Notes under the pieces: model-generated
What the model was told of the DNA's origin: nothing
Databases searched by the model: none
The model's input: the letters and a program-made list of their open reading frames with translations, nothing else
Source: Amycolatopsis solani
Lineage (GTDB): Bacteria > Actinomycetota > Actinomycetes > Mycobacteriales > Pseudonocardiaceae
Length of the DNA: 64,000 bases
Reading direction: 5' to 3'
NCBI RefSeq assembly: GCF_033441515.1
Contig: NZ_JAWQJT010000002.1
Location: 372,001 to 436,000 of the forward strand
Position numbers and translations under genes: made by a program
Shown: positions 17,713 to 26,021 of the stretch, in pieces
Layout of the letters: each line of letters opens with the position of its first letter
Numbering within the stretch: the first letter of the stretch is position 1

Positions 17713-18465
17713 ATGGACGTCGACAGCGAGATCGTGCTGCGGCTCGCCGATCCGGCGGCCCGCGCTTCCGTGCTGACCGCCGACGCGCTGCTCGCGATCG
17801 GCACCGTGGCCTACGACCTCGACCCGGCGCTCGTGACCGAGCCGGTGACGGCCGTCTTCGACCGGTTCGACCTCGCGGTGCCGCTCGACCCCCGGGTGTC
17901 CGCGATGGCCCAGTTCCGCCGGACCGGGGAACCGGTGCCGTGGGAGGTCGCCGCGTCCTGGGACACCGGGCAGGCCCCGCCCGTCGCGGCCGACGCGGTG
18001 TGGACCGGGGCCGTCGTGGTCCGCACCGCGGTGCTGGACGGCACCATTGTGGACGTCACCGCGCGACAGTCCGGTGTGGACGATCCGGTCGCGCTCGACG
18101 CCACCGTGGCGATGGGCACGCCGGGGGCGGACCCGCCACCGGCCCCGGTCCCGCTGCCCGTGCTCGTGGCGTTCGTCGCCGCGGCCGCGGACACGAGCCC
18201 CCGGGACCTGTTGCGGGCGACGCCGGCGGCCCGGCTCGGCGCGGCCCGCTACGCCGTCGCCGACGCCCCGCCCGGGGCGCCGGAACGCCGGTTCGACCGC
18301 CTCGTCTGCTGGGTCGTGCCCGCCACGGCGTTCGACGACCCGGGCTGGCCGGGGGCGCGGACCGGCGTGCCGCCGGAGCAGCGGCGGTCCGACCGGCTGG
18401 GCGCCGCGCGGAGCTGGCTCGCCGGCCAGGGCGTCGCCGTCATCACCACCACGGAGCCGACATGA
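17713..18465 (+). CDS. Unrecognised first gene of the tail-like cluster
   Basis: This 250-residue protein begins MDVDSEIVLRLADPAARASV. I do not recognise the family. The sequence has several short beta-rich stretches and a Pro-rich linker (DPPPAPVPLPV, about residues 135-148). No signal peptide or membrane helix is apparent. It is the promoter-proximal gene, and its TGA overlaps the sheath ATG (ATGA), so it is co-translated with the sheath. In other injection systems a tail terminator or cap protein can lie near the sheath; that position makes a cap/terminator role possible, but no sequence feature shows it. Confidence 0.7.
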   Translation: MDVDSEIVLRLADPAARASVLTADALLAIGTVAYDLDPALVTEPVTAVFDRFDLAVPLDPRVSAMAQFRRTGEPVPWEVAASWDTGQAPPVAADAVWTGAVVVRTAVLDGTIVDVTARQSGVDDPVALDATVAMGTPGADPPPAPVPLPVLVAFVAAAADTSPRDLLRATPAARLGAARYAVADAPPGAPERRFDRLVCWVVPATAFDDPGWPGARTGVPPEQRRSDRLGAARSWLAGQGVAVITTTEPT

Positions 18466-19721
18466 CCACCAAGTCCCGCGCCCAACGCGCATCGAGCACG
18501 CCCGAACCCAGTACGGAGATCGGTATGGCCACCCTCGTACAACCGGCTTTCCCCTTTGTCGACGTCGTCATCGACACCAGCGCGCTGGTCCCGGCCGCGC
18601 AACGCTCGCCCGGCGTGGTCGCCGTCGTGGGCAACGCCGACGGGGCCGCCGCGCCCGCGTCGACACCGCTGGTGGTCACCGGCCACGCCGACGCGCTCGC
18701 GCTGTTCGGCAAGGCGGGCGCGGCGACCGCGCTGAGCAAGAGCCTCGACCTGGTGCTCGCGCAGGACCCGCGGCCGACCAAGGTCTACGGCGTCCGCACG
18801 CCCGCGGCCGCCAACTACGCCGCCGCGCTCGCCGGGCTCGAGGCCGCGGACGACGTCACGTTCGTCTGCCTCGCGGGGGAGACGAACGTCGGCGCGGCCA
18901 CCACCGGCAGCACGCCCGCGACCGGGCTGCGCGCGCTGGCCGAGCACGTGGAGAACATGTCCGCGGCGGGCAACCGGCGGATGGCGGTCGCGATGATCGA
19001 CCCGGCCACGCCCCGGAGCGCGACCTACGTGGACACCGTGCTGGCGGCCAACTCCTACGGCGCGCTGAAGAGCGCGACCGGCCGGATGATCCTCGTCGCC
19101 GCGCGCGGTGCGACCACCGACGAGACGGTGAGCCCGAACCCGGTCGCCGACGCGGCCGCCGCCGTGATGGGCGCGATCGCCGGCCAGGCCCCGGCCACCA
19201 GCGTCGTGCTCAAGCAGGTGCGCGGGTTCACCATCCCGGTCACCCAGCAGTACGTGCCCGCGGAGGTCACCGGCCTGGCCGGCCAGGGCGCGATCCCGCT
19301 GATCGACCCGGCGCTCGTGCCCGGCACCGGGCTGTTCCTCGGCGACGGCGGCACCTTCTCGTCCGACCCCGCGCGCAACTACGTCGACATCTGCCGGGTG
19401 CTCGACGACCTCGAGTTCCGGCTGCGGGCCGGGCTGATCGGCACGGTGGGGGACGCGCGCATCACCAAGGCCGGCCTGACCGCCGTGCGCGTGCGGGTGG
19501 AAGGCATCCTCGGCCCGTTGCAGCTGGGCGCGGTGATCGACGACTTCTCCGTCACCATCCCGCTGCTGGCGATCCTCGCGCTGCCGGAAAGCGCGCGCAG
19601 CGCTGCCGAACAGGCCCAGGTGGTCACCGCCCGCCAGACCCGGCAGGTGTCCGTCCTCATCAGCATCACGTACGGGCCCGCGGTGCACCGGCTCAACGTG
19701 ACCCTCGCCCCCCAGTTCTGA
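18462..19721 (+). CDS. Contractile tail sheath protein
   Basis: The ATG at 18462 gives 419 residues; a second in-frame ATG at 18525 has a good GGAG site 7 bp upstream and gives MATLVQPAFPFVD. The fold fits phage/injection-system sheaths. The N-terminal part has an FPFVDVVIDTSALVPAAQRSPGV-like beta entry. The middle is an alpha/beta domain with LAEHVENMSAAGNRRMAV and repeated Ala-rich helices. The conserved C-terminal sheath domain has ARNYVDICRVLDDLEFRLRA, ITKAGLTAVRVRVEGIL, then the swapped arm QVSVLISITYGPAVHRLNV. The sheath polymerises round the tube and contracts to drive it through a target envelope. It lies directly before the tube candidate, the usual gene order. Confidence 0.82.
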   Translation: MTTKSRAQRASSTPEPSTEIGMATLVQPAFPFVDVVIDTSALVPAAQRSPGVVAVVGNADGAAAPASTPLVVTGHADALALFGKAGAATALSKSLDLVLAQDPRPTKVYGVRTPAAANYAAALAGLEAADDVTFVCLAGETNVGAATTGSTPATGLRALAEHVENMSAAGNRRMAVAMIDPATPRSATYVDTVLAANSYGALKSATGRMILVAARGATTDETVSPNPVADAAAAVMGAIAGQAPATSVVLKQVRGFTIPVTQQYVPAEVTGLAGQGAIPLIDPALVPGTGLFLGDGGTFSSDPARNYVDICRVLDDLEFRLRAGLIGTVGDARITKAGLTAVRVRVEGILGPLQLGAVIDDFSVTIPLLAILALPESARSAAEQAQVVTARQTRQVSVLISITYGPAVHRLNVTLAPQF

Positions 19722-19734
19722 GCAGGAGACCACC

Positions 19735-20196
19735 ATGTCGAGTCCCGAAACCAGCTGGAACACCCGCCTCGCCGTGCGCTACACCGACGACAAGGGCGTT
19801 GACCACGAGATCTCGCCGATCCAGTCGTTCACGCCGACGTTCGCCACCACGGCCGAGCCGCTGCACAGCATCGAACGCACGCACGTCGGCGTGGTGGTCC
19901 AGCCGTACTCGCTGACCTTTTCGCTGACGGTCAACGCGATCGGCCCGGCCACCGCGCAGCTGACGGCGCTGGCGCTGAACGCGACCGAGTTCAGCATCTC
20001 GATGCAGGAGCGCAGCGGCGACGACTGGTCGTTCTCCACGATCGTGCTCAGCCGCTGCGTCATCACGAGCGCCGCGCCCACGGCGGCGACGGTGGCCGGC
20101 GCGCCGCAAGCGACGTTCTCCGGCTTCTCGATGCACGTGGACGCCACCGACGCCGGCGGCGCCAAGACGTCCGGTCCGCTGCAGTCGGCGCTGTAG
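19735..20196 (+). CDS. Probable tail tube protein
   Basis: The 153-residue protein starts 13 bp after the sheath stop, with AGGAGA as ribosome site. Predicted secondary structure by eye is mainly beta: long alternating strands such as HVGVVVQPYSLTFSLTVNAI and QATFSGFSMHVDAT, with one helix, as in Hcp/gp19-type tube proteins (usually 140-180 residues). The position straight after the sheath and the size both support this. I cannot point to a unique family motif, so this rests partly on context. Confidence 0.68.
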   Translation: MSSPETSWNTRLAVRYTDDKGVDHEISPIQSFTPTFATTAEPLHSIERTHVGVVVQPYSLTFSLTVNAIGPATAQLTALALNATEFSISMQERSGDDWSFSTIVLSRCVITSAAPTAATVAGAPQATFSGFSMHVDATDAGGAKTSGPLQSAL

Positions 20197-20208
20197 AGGG
20201 GGAGATCC

Positions 20209-20403
20209 GTGCTCGACGACCTGGTTCCCGGCGAGGGCAGCGGCGTCATCCTGCCGTCCGAGGGTGACGAGTCCGGGCCGGACGAGCTCGTGTTCCAGTT
20301 CCCGGTGGAGATCGAGGTGCGCGTGGTCGCGCCGTACGACCCGGACCAGCTGGTGACCACGGCTCTGGACCGGCTGACCGCGGCGTTGCAGGGGCTGACA
20401 TGA
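20209..20403 (+). CDS. Small acidic protein of the tail-like cluster
   Basis: This 64-residue protein has a GTG start preceded by GGGGGAG. It is strongly acidic in its first half (DDLVPGEG, EGDESGPDE) and ends in an amphipathic helix DPDQLVTTALDRLTAAL. In comparable clusters a small protein between tube and hub can be a chaperone or tape-measure adaptor; here this is only positional. Its TGA overlaps the next ATG by 4 bp, so translation is coupled to the 888-residue protein. Confidence 0.65.
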   Translation: MLDDLVPGEGSGVILPSEGDESGPDELVFQFPVEIEVRVVAPYDPDQLVTTALDRLTAALQGLT

Positions 20404-23066
20404 CGACCGTGCGGATGCCGGTCCGGATCCGGCTGGACCTGACCGGCGATCCGCTGGACACCCACGTGCTGGACCTGGTGCGGGAAGCGGCCGTCGCGGC
20501 CGCGGCCCGGACTGCCGAGCGGGCCGGCCGGGCCGACGCGCTCGACGGTGCCGTGTGGTCCGCCCGGGCACCCGACGTGAACGTGCGGTTCTCCGGCGCG
20601 CCCGTGCCGGCGTGGGCCGCCGCGCACCTGGAAGCCAGCGCGCACGCCGCGGTCCAGGCCGCTGTGGCGACGCTGCGGCCGTCGAACGCCCCGGGCCCGG
20701 CGCCGGTGCGCACGACGACCCGGCTGCGGCGGTTCGCCACCGCCGACGAGCTGCTCGACGCACTCGCCGTCCGGTACGGCGGCCAGACCCGCCCGCCCCG
20801 CGTGCTCGTGATCGCGGCGGATTCCGGTGGGGCCGCGGTGATGCTGTTCGTCGACGCCGGCGCCGACGGGTCCTTCGGCGTGGCGTGGAGCACCGCGCTG
20901 AACCGGTTCGTGCTGCCGCCGGACGGGCGGGACGCAGAGGCGGTGCCCGGCTACTCGGCCGGGCACCCGGACTCGTTCCACCTGGTGGCCGAGACCACCG
21001 ACGAGGACGCCTTCCGCAAGGCGCTGACCGCGGCGCTGATCCGGATCTGGCGGGCCGCCACCCCGGACGTGCCCGAACACCGGATCGCCGAGCGGGCGGC
21101 GGCCCGTGCCCGGCGCTACCGGCTGAAGGGCTCCCTCTACGAGTACCGGTCCGGCGACGTCCCGGTCGCCTGGTTCGCCGGGCGGGCGGGGCTGACCGAC
21201 CGCGCCGGGCTGCCGGTGCTCGTGCTCGCCGAGGAGGTGCCGGACGCGCGGATCACGCGGTACGGCAGCGACTGCGAGCCGCTGCGCTACGACCCGGACG
21301 CGGCCGGGAACGCCGACCCGGACCGGCCCTACCTGCACGAGCTGGAGGTGTCCGACTGGGACGAAAGCGAGTTCGGCGACCTGATCGACACCATCGCCGC
21401 CGAGCTCGTCCTGCCGAAGCCGCGGTTCATCGGATCGTTCCTCTTCGCCGCGCTCGCCGTCGTGATGCGGCGCAGCGAAGGCCTCGGGTGGCTGGTGGGC
21501 ACGGCGGCGCGCCAGGACGTGCTCCGCCACCTCGTGCGGGCCCTCGAAGCGGTGAACGTCCTGTTCTTCGCCTACACCAAGGCGGTGCTCGCCCGCGACA
21601 AGGCGCGGAAGCTGCCGTGCCCGCTGGCCGGGCACGCCGAGGAGTGGGCGGGCTACCTGCACCGCGACTACTTCCCGCTGCGCCGCAAGGTGGTCGCGTC
21701 GCTGTTCGTCGCCGCTTGCCAGGACGCGCTGCTGGAGCGGCTCGCGACGAGCGCGTCCGACATCGCCGACCGGCTGGCGAGCACCGACTGGCTGCCCGCC
21801 ACCCGCGCCGTCCTGACGGTCCTGCTCGCCGATCTGCCCGAACTGACCGGGATGCTCGAGAAGCTGCGCCGTGCCAAGGCGATCAACGACAGCACCGTCC
21901 GCTTCGGACCGGAGCCGGCGCACAACTACCGGTCGGTCGACGGGGTCGAAGTCGTGCGCACGCCGGTCTTCCCCGGCCGGGACCGCCCCGGCCTCGACCC
22001 GTTCCGCACCGGCTACCGGATCAAGGACGCCCACGGCGCCTGGCACACCCTCGACGAGGTCGAGGCCGACGTCAAGAACCTGCGGTCCACCGCCCAGCTC
22101 ACGGACCCGTTCCTGGAGAAGCTCGCCGACATCGCCGACGTGGTGCGCCGGCTGCGCACCGCGCGGCAGCTCGACGTCCTGGGCGCGGAGACCGCCGGGC
22201 GGGTGGTGACCGACGCCGTCGACCGCGAGTTCTTCGCCGTGCTGGCCGAGATCCAGCGGACCAACCGGGAGAAGACCGAGGAGGCCCGGGAAGACCGGAT
22301 GGTCGCGTACGGGCTGGCGAGCTTCGAACCGGACGACAGCAGCGAACTGCACACCCGGCTGACCGGCGTGCACGACCTGGCAGGCGAGCGGCTGCGGAAG
22401 ATGTTCACCCGGAGCGGGAAAGGTCCGTCGATCTTCGGCGACGAGCACATCTACGTCGAAGGCCTCGCCGCACTGGCCGGGCACGAGATCGCGAAGGCCC
22501 GGTTCCGCGAGTTCTTCGAGCTCGCCGGCCTCACCCTGCTCGCCGTGTTCTTCCCCGAAGGGGCATTCTTGATCGGGCTGTTCCAGGCCGCGGAGGGCAT
22601 CCACACCGCGCACGAGCACGCCGACCTCCAGCGGTCGCTGCTCGGCGGCGACGACATCATCTCCCGCGCGCAGGTCGAAGCGGAGCTGGCCGGGGCGTGG
22701 CTGCAGGGCGTCCTCGCCATCGCGCCGGAACTGCCCACCGTGGTGCGTGACGCGATCGCCGGCGCGCGGGCGCTGGCCAAGGGCGAGCTGAACGCCGTCA
22801 CGTCGGCGGCGCTGCGGCGGAAGCTGACGGAGGTGGCCGGGCACCTCGCGGCGATCACCGCGGAGCACTTCGTCAAGAGCTTCCTCACGCAGCTCACCAC
22901 GGGGTACGTGCTGAACCTGGCGCTGTCCGCGGTGGTGAGCGAATTCGCCGAAGCCGTGGCGGCCGAGTACCGGCTCGGCGGCACGGTGCCGAAGGGCGAG
23001 ATCGCCGGGCACGCCACGCGGACGATGGCCGCCGCGGTGGCCGCGAGCGCGGGAGCGGGATCGTGA
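20400..23066 (+). CDS. Unrecognised 888-residue protein of the tail-like cluster
   Basis: I do not recognise the family. The N-terminal about 230 residues are mixed alpha/beta (MPVRIRLDLTGDPLDTHVLD; PRVLVIAADSGGAAVMLFVDAG). The middle is helical. About residues 700-745 include a markedly hydrophobic stretch (LAGLTLLAVFFPEGAFLIGLF) followed by GIHTAHEHADLQRSLLGG, and the C-terminal 150 residues are Ala-rich helices. This long helical body between tube and hub genes could be a tape-measure-like or cargo-carrying protein. The hydrophobic patch would suit insertion into a target membrane. It overlaps both neighbours by 4 bp. Functional assignment is by position only. Confidence 0.7.
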   Translation: MTTVRMPVRIRLDLTGDPLDTHVLDLVREAAVAAAARTAERAGRADALDGAVWSARAPDVNVRFSGAPVPAWAAAHLEASAHAAVQAAVATLRPSNAPGPAPVRTTTRLRRFATADELLDALAVRYGGQTRPPRVLVIAADSGGAAVMLFVDAGADGSFGVAWSTALNRFVLPPDGRDAEAVPGYSAGHPDSFHLVAETTDEDAFRKALTAALIRIWRAATPDVPEHRIAERAAARARRYRLKGSLYEYRSGDVPVAWFAGRAGLTDRAGLPVLVLAEEVPDARITRYGSDCEPLRYDPDAAGNADPDRPYLHELEVSDWDESEFGDLIDTIAAELVLPKPRFIGSFLFAALAVVMRRSEGLGWLVGTAARQDVLRHLVRALEAVNVLFFAYTKAVLARDKARKLPCPLAGHAEEWAGYLHRDYFPLRRKVVASLFVAACQDALLERLATSASDIADRLASTDWLPATRAVLTVLLADLPELTGMLEKLRRAKAINDSTVRFGPEPAHNYRSVDGVEVVRTPVFPGRDRPGLDPFRTGYRIKDAHGAWHTLDEVEADVKNLRSTAQLTDPFLEKLADIADVVRRLRTARQLDVLGAETAGRVVTDAVDREFFAVLAEIQRTNREKTEEAREDRMVAYGLASFEPDDSSELHTRLTGVHDLAGERLRKMFTRSGKGPSIFGDEHIYVEGLAALAGHEIAKARFREFFELAGLTLLAVFFPEGAFLIGLFQAAEGIHTAHEHADLQRSLLGGDDIISRAQVEAELAGAWLQGVLAIAPELPTVVRDAIAGARALAKGELNAVTSAALRRKLTEVAGHLAAITAEHFVKSFLTQLTTGYVLNLALSAVVSEFAEAVAAEYRLGGTVPKGEIAGHATRTMAAAVAASAGAGS

Positions 23067-24976
23067 CCGGCCGCGCCCGGGTCGTCGTCGACGCCGTGGC
23101 CGCGGCGCAGGTGAGCGCGCGCGTGCGGCAGTTCCCGCACCTGCGCGAGGCGGTCGAGAGCATTTCGAAGGCAGCCGGCATCCCCGAGAAGGTGGTCGGC
23201 GAACACCTCGACCGGTCGGTGCTGCGGGCCCTCGAGCGACTCGGCGAGCGGTACGTGACCGAGATGGGCGCGGCGGTCGAGCGGATCGGCAGGCTGCGCG
23301 AAGAGGTCGACGGCTACTACCGGAAGGCCTTCCGCCGGAAGCTGCGGACCGAGGAGCTGGCCGGCCTGCGCTCGGCACTGGAACGGCTGCGCGACACCAG
23401 CAAGGAGCTGCTCCCGCCCGATGTCTGGGCCCAGCGGCAGCTGCGCACGGTCCCCGAAGTGCCCGGCAGCGCGCCGGAAGCACTGCCGGGAACAGTGCCG
23501 GAAGTCCTGCCGGAACCGGTGCGGGATCCGTTCGCCGACCTCGACGCCCAGCCGGCCGCCCGGGAACCGCTGCCCCGGACGGCGGTGGATCAGCCGCGGT
23601 GGGCCACCCGGCGGGTGAACCAGCGGATCGACGCGCTGCCCGAACCGCTGCGCCTGGCGATCCGGCGCGCCCGGCACCTCCGCGGGTCCACAGTGGACGC
23701 CGCGCTGGCCGGCCGGCCCGGGGCGACGATCCGGGTGCTGGAGGAACTGAACGGCGTCCTGCGGCCGCAGGAACTGGCCCAGGTGACGGAGGCGATCGGC
23801 ATGACACGCACGCCCGACACGGGGTACGCGCTCGGCGGTGCCCTGCGCGGCACCCGCCCGCCCGACGCCCACGTGCAGGCCGCCTACCACCTGCTGCCGG
23901 CCGGCGAGCGGGCCGTGCTCGACCGCGTGGCCGCCGTCGATCCCGAGTTCGTGCGGGCCATGGCCCTCGCGGAGGAACGGCCCGGCGAGGCCCAGGGCAC
24001 CGCCGTCCCGTGGCGCGCGGCGGAAATGGAACGCTTCACCGCGGAGAACGGCCTCGGCGCGGGCGAACGGGCCGACCTCGAACGCGCGCTGATCGCGCTC
24101 AACCGGGCGCGGGAGACCGAACGGCGGGCGGTGGAAGCCGGGGCCGGCAGCTCGCCCGACGCCCACTCGCGGGCCGCGCGGCTGGACCGCCAGGTCGCCG
24201 CGCTCGGGCTGCCGCCGGCCGGGCAGGTCGCCGAGGCGCTGCGGGGATCCGCGCTGCTGCGGGACCTCGGCACCCGCAACCCCGACCACCTGCTCGAGCT
24301 CTCCGGCGCCTGGCTGGAGAAGGCGGCGCGGGACGCGGCCGAGGGCAAGCCGCTGGTGCCGCTGGAGGTCTACGTCCGCGACGTGATCATGAGCAAGCAC
24401 ATCCGCGGCATGGCCGGCGAATTCGGCGCGGTGTTCCAGCTGGGCAAGGACGTCCTCGTGCTGAAGGCACCGGACATCGGCGTCACCGTGGGCGGCACCG
24501 ACTTCATCGTGCTCGTCAAGGGCAGCCGGGAAATCTGGCTCTGCGACAACAAAACGCTGTCGCAGTCGGGGCTCGGCGAGGTGAGCAGCCTGGTGGAGAA
24601 CATCGGCAAGAACCTGCAAAAGGACGTCGTCGACCTCACCGAGCGCGTGCGGGACCTCCCGGACCCGCTCACCGGGGAAGCGTCGGGGGTGGCGGACGCC
24701 GTCACCCGCCTCGGCAGGGCGCGCGACCGGCTGCAGGGGTTCTCGGCCGCGGAACTCGCCACACCCGAAGGACAGGCGAGAGTCGCCGCGCTCCTCGACC
24801 ACCCGGACATCCGGGTCCGGCGGGTGATCACGAACGCCGGCGGCGAGCTGAGCTACCTGCAGCAGCGCCTGCTCGACATGAAGATCGACTTCGCCGACCT
24901 GCGCACGCGGTTCGCCGAGATCCAGGAACGGCTGCGCAAGCCGGGCACCGAACCCCGCGGAGGGGAAACACGATGA
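23063..24976 (+). CDS. Candidate effector with a C-terminal PD-(D/E)XK-like nuclease signature
   Basis: This 637-residue protein starts with GTG in a GTGA overlap. Residues 1-130 are helical with a coiled-coil look (ERIGRLREEVDGYYRKAFRR). Then comes a Pro-rich linker around 131-185, then more helices. The segment 450-500 reads like a PD-(D/E)XK core: Glu453 in a helix (MAGEFGAVF), beta-strands, Asp480 (GGTDFIVLV), then Asp495-Asn-Lys497 at the end of the strand REIWLCDNK. This E-x26-D-x14-DxK spacing matches the nuclease fold used by restriction enzymes and many toxins. No immunity gene is obvious. It may be the cargo fired by the particle. A structural role is the alternative, and the nuclease call is from pattern only. 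Confidence 0.65.
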   Translation: MTGRARVVVDAVAAAQVSARVRQFPHLREAVESISKAAGIPEKVVGEHLDRSVLRALERLGERYVTEMGAAVERIGRLREEVDGYYRKAFRRKLRTEELAGLRSALERLRDTSKELLPPDVWAQRQLRTVPEVPGSAPEALPGTVPEVLPEPVRDPFADLDAQPAAREPLPRTAVDQPRWATRRVNQRIDALPEPLRLAIRRARHLRGSTVDAALAGRPGATIRVLEELNGVLRPQELAQVTEAIGMTRTPDTGYALGGALRGTRPPDAHVQAAYHLLPAGERAVLDRVAAVDPEFVRAMALAEERPGEAQGTAVPWRAAEMERFTAENGLGAGERADLERALIALNRARETERRAVEAGAGSSPDAHSRAARLDRQVAALGLPPAGQVAEALRGSALLRDLGTRNPDHLLELSGAWLEKAARDAAEGKPLVPLEVYVRDVIMSKHIRGMAGEFGAVFQLGKDVLVLKAPDIGVTVGGTDFIVLVKGSREIWLCDNKTLSQSGLGEVSSLVENIGKNLQKDVVDLTERVRDLPDPLTGEASGVADAVTRLGRARDRLQGFSAAELATPEGQARVAALLDHPDIRVRRVITNAGGELSYLQQRLLDMKIDFADLRTRFAEIQERLRKPGTEPRGGETR

Positions 24977-25464
24977 GCTTCTTCGAACCGTACCTGCACA
25001 CGCCGAGCGCCGTGCTCTCCGACGGCATCGTGCCGGTGCCGCTGTGGGCGGTGACCCAGCTGTCGATCGACTCGGCGTACTTCGTGCCGCAGGTCGGCGG
25101 AACCCGGCGCCGGGTCGCGGTGGTCAGCCACGACGATTCGCTGTCGCTGAGCGCCGTCCTCCTGGGCCCGCTGCGCTTCACCTGGAAGGTCGCGCTGGAG
25201 AACCTGGCCGAGTCCAGCAGGCAGGGCACCGCGCTGTCCCGGGTCACCGGCGGCACGCAGAGCGGCCTGGTGCTGATCACCACCGCGACCATCCGGACGG
25301 ACCTCGCCGTCCAGTCGCTGACGTTCTCGCAGAGCGCGCAGCGGCGGGACACCCTCGACGTGTCGCTGCGGCTGCTGCACCTGCCGCGCCCGGGCAGCCT
25401 CGCGAAGCTGCTCGACGTCTCGTCGATCGGTGTCGGCGCCCTGACCGACGCGCTGCCGGTCTGA
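24973..25464 (+). CDS. Probable baseplate/hub-adaptor protein
   Basis: The 163-residue protein starts in an ATGA overlap with the upstream gene. It is beta-rich, with alternating strands around LSLSAVLLGPLRFTWKVALENLAESS and QSLTFSQSAQRRDTLDVSLRLLHLP. The position immediately before the hub/spike block is where contractile systems encode a gp53- or LysM-type connector between tube and hub. I see no LysM motif. The call is therefore positional. Confidence 0.6.
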   Translation: MSFFEPYLHTPSAVLSDGIVPVPLWAVTQLSIDSAYFVPQVGGTRRRVAVVSHDDSLSLSAVLLGPLRFTWKVALENLAESSRQGTALSRVTGGTQSGLVLITTATIRTDLAVQSLTFSQSAQRRDTLDVSLRLLHLPRPGSLAKLLDVSSIGVGALTDALPV

Positions 25465-25475
25465 GGGGGCCGACG

Positions 25476-26021
25476 ATGTCCAGGACTCTGCCCGCGCTGA
25501 TCAGCCGCCCGCTGCCCGCCGTCGCCGCGCCCCCGCCGGACCCGGCCGTCCAGGTCGTGCGGCAGGAGTCGACGGCCGGGCTGCCCGTCCGCGTCGACCT
25601 CGACGCCGCTCGCGCGCTCGTGCTCGCGGTGCCGCTCGGGGTGGCGCGGGCGGTGCTCGCCGCCGACCCGTCCGCCGTCGTGTTCACCACCGCGGACCCC
25701 GGTGACGGCACGGCATTCCGCGATTACGGCGCCGCGTGGCCCCGGCTCACCCTGGTCGTCACCGGGGCGATCGGGGCGACGGTCCCGGTGGTGACCGGGG
25801 TCCCGGTCCGCTTGACCGGCGCGCCGGGGACGGCCGCCGTCGAGGTGACCGTCGACGAACTCGTGCTGACCGCGGGTTCGCTGCGCAGCCCCGGCCGGTT
25901 CGGCAGCCGGCTTTCCCTGCGCTGGCGCGATCTCGCGCCGGCACCGGACGAGGGCCCGCCGCACCCGGTGGGCGATCCGGGTGTCCCGGTGCTGCTGTCG
26001 CAGCTGGGTGAGGAGATGTGA
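25476..26021 (+). CDS. Unrecognised beta-rich protein preceding the hub/spike gene
   Basis: This 181-residue protein begins MSRTLPALISRPLPAV with a Pro/Ala-rich leader, followed by beta-strands and a final WRDL. No export signal is convincing. The last base of its TGA is the first base of the ATG of the hub/spike gene, showing tight coupling. It is likely a hub-associated adaptor or a chaperone of the spike, by position only. Confidence 0.62.
   Translation: MSRTLPALISRPLPAVAAPPPDPAVQVVRQESTAGLPVRVDLDAARALVLAVPLGVARAVLAADPSAVVFTTADPGDGTAFRDYGAAWPRLTLVVTGAIGATVPVVTGVPVRLTGAPGTAAVEVTVDELVLTAGSLRSPGRFGSRLSLRWRDLAPAPDEGPPHPVGDPGVPVLLSQLGEEM

Noticed and set aside
19779..23807. A 1,342-codon open frame on the - strand inside the tail-like operon
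   Set aside because: It covers the tube, small and 888-residue genes, which have ribosome sites and coupled overlaps; the reverse product is low-complexity Arg/Pro/Gly.
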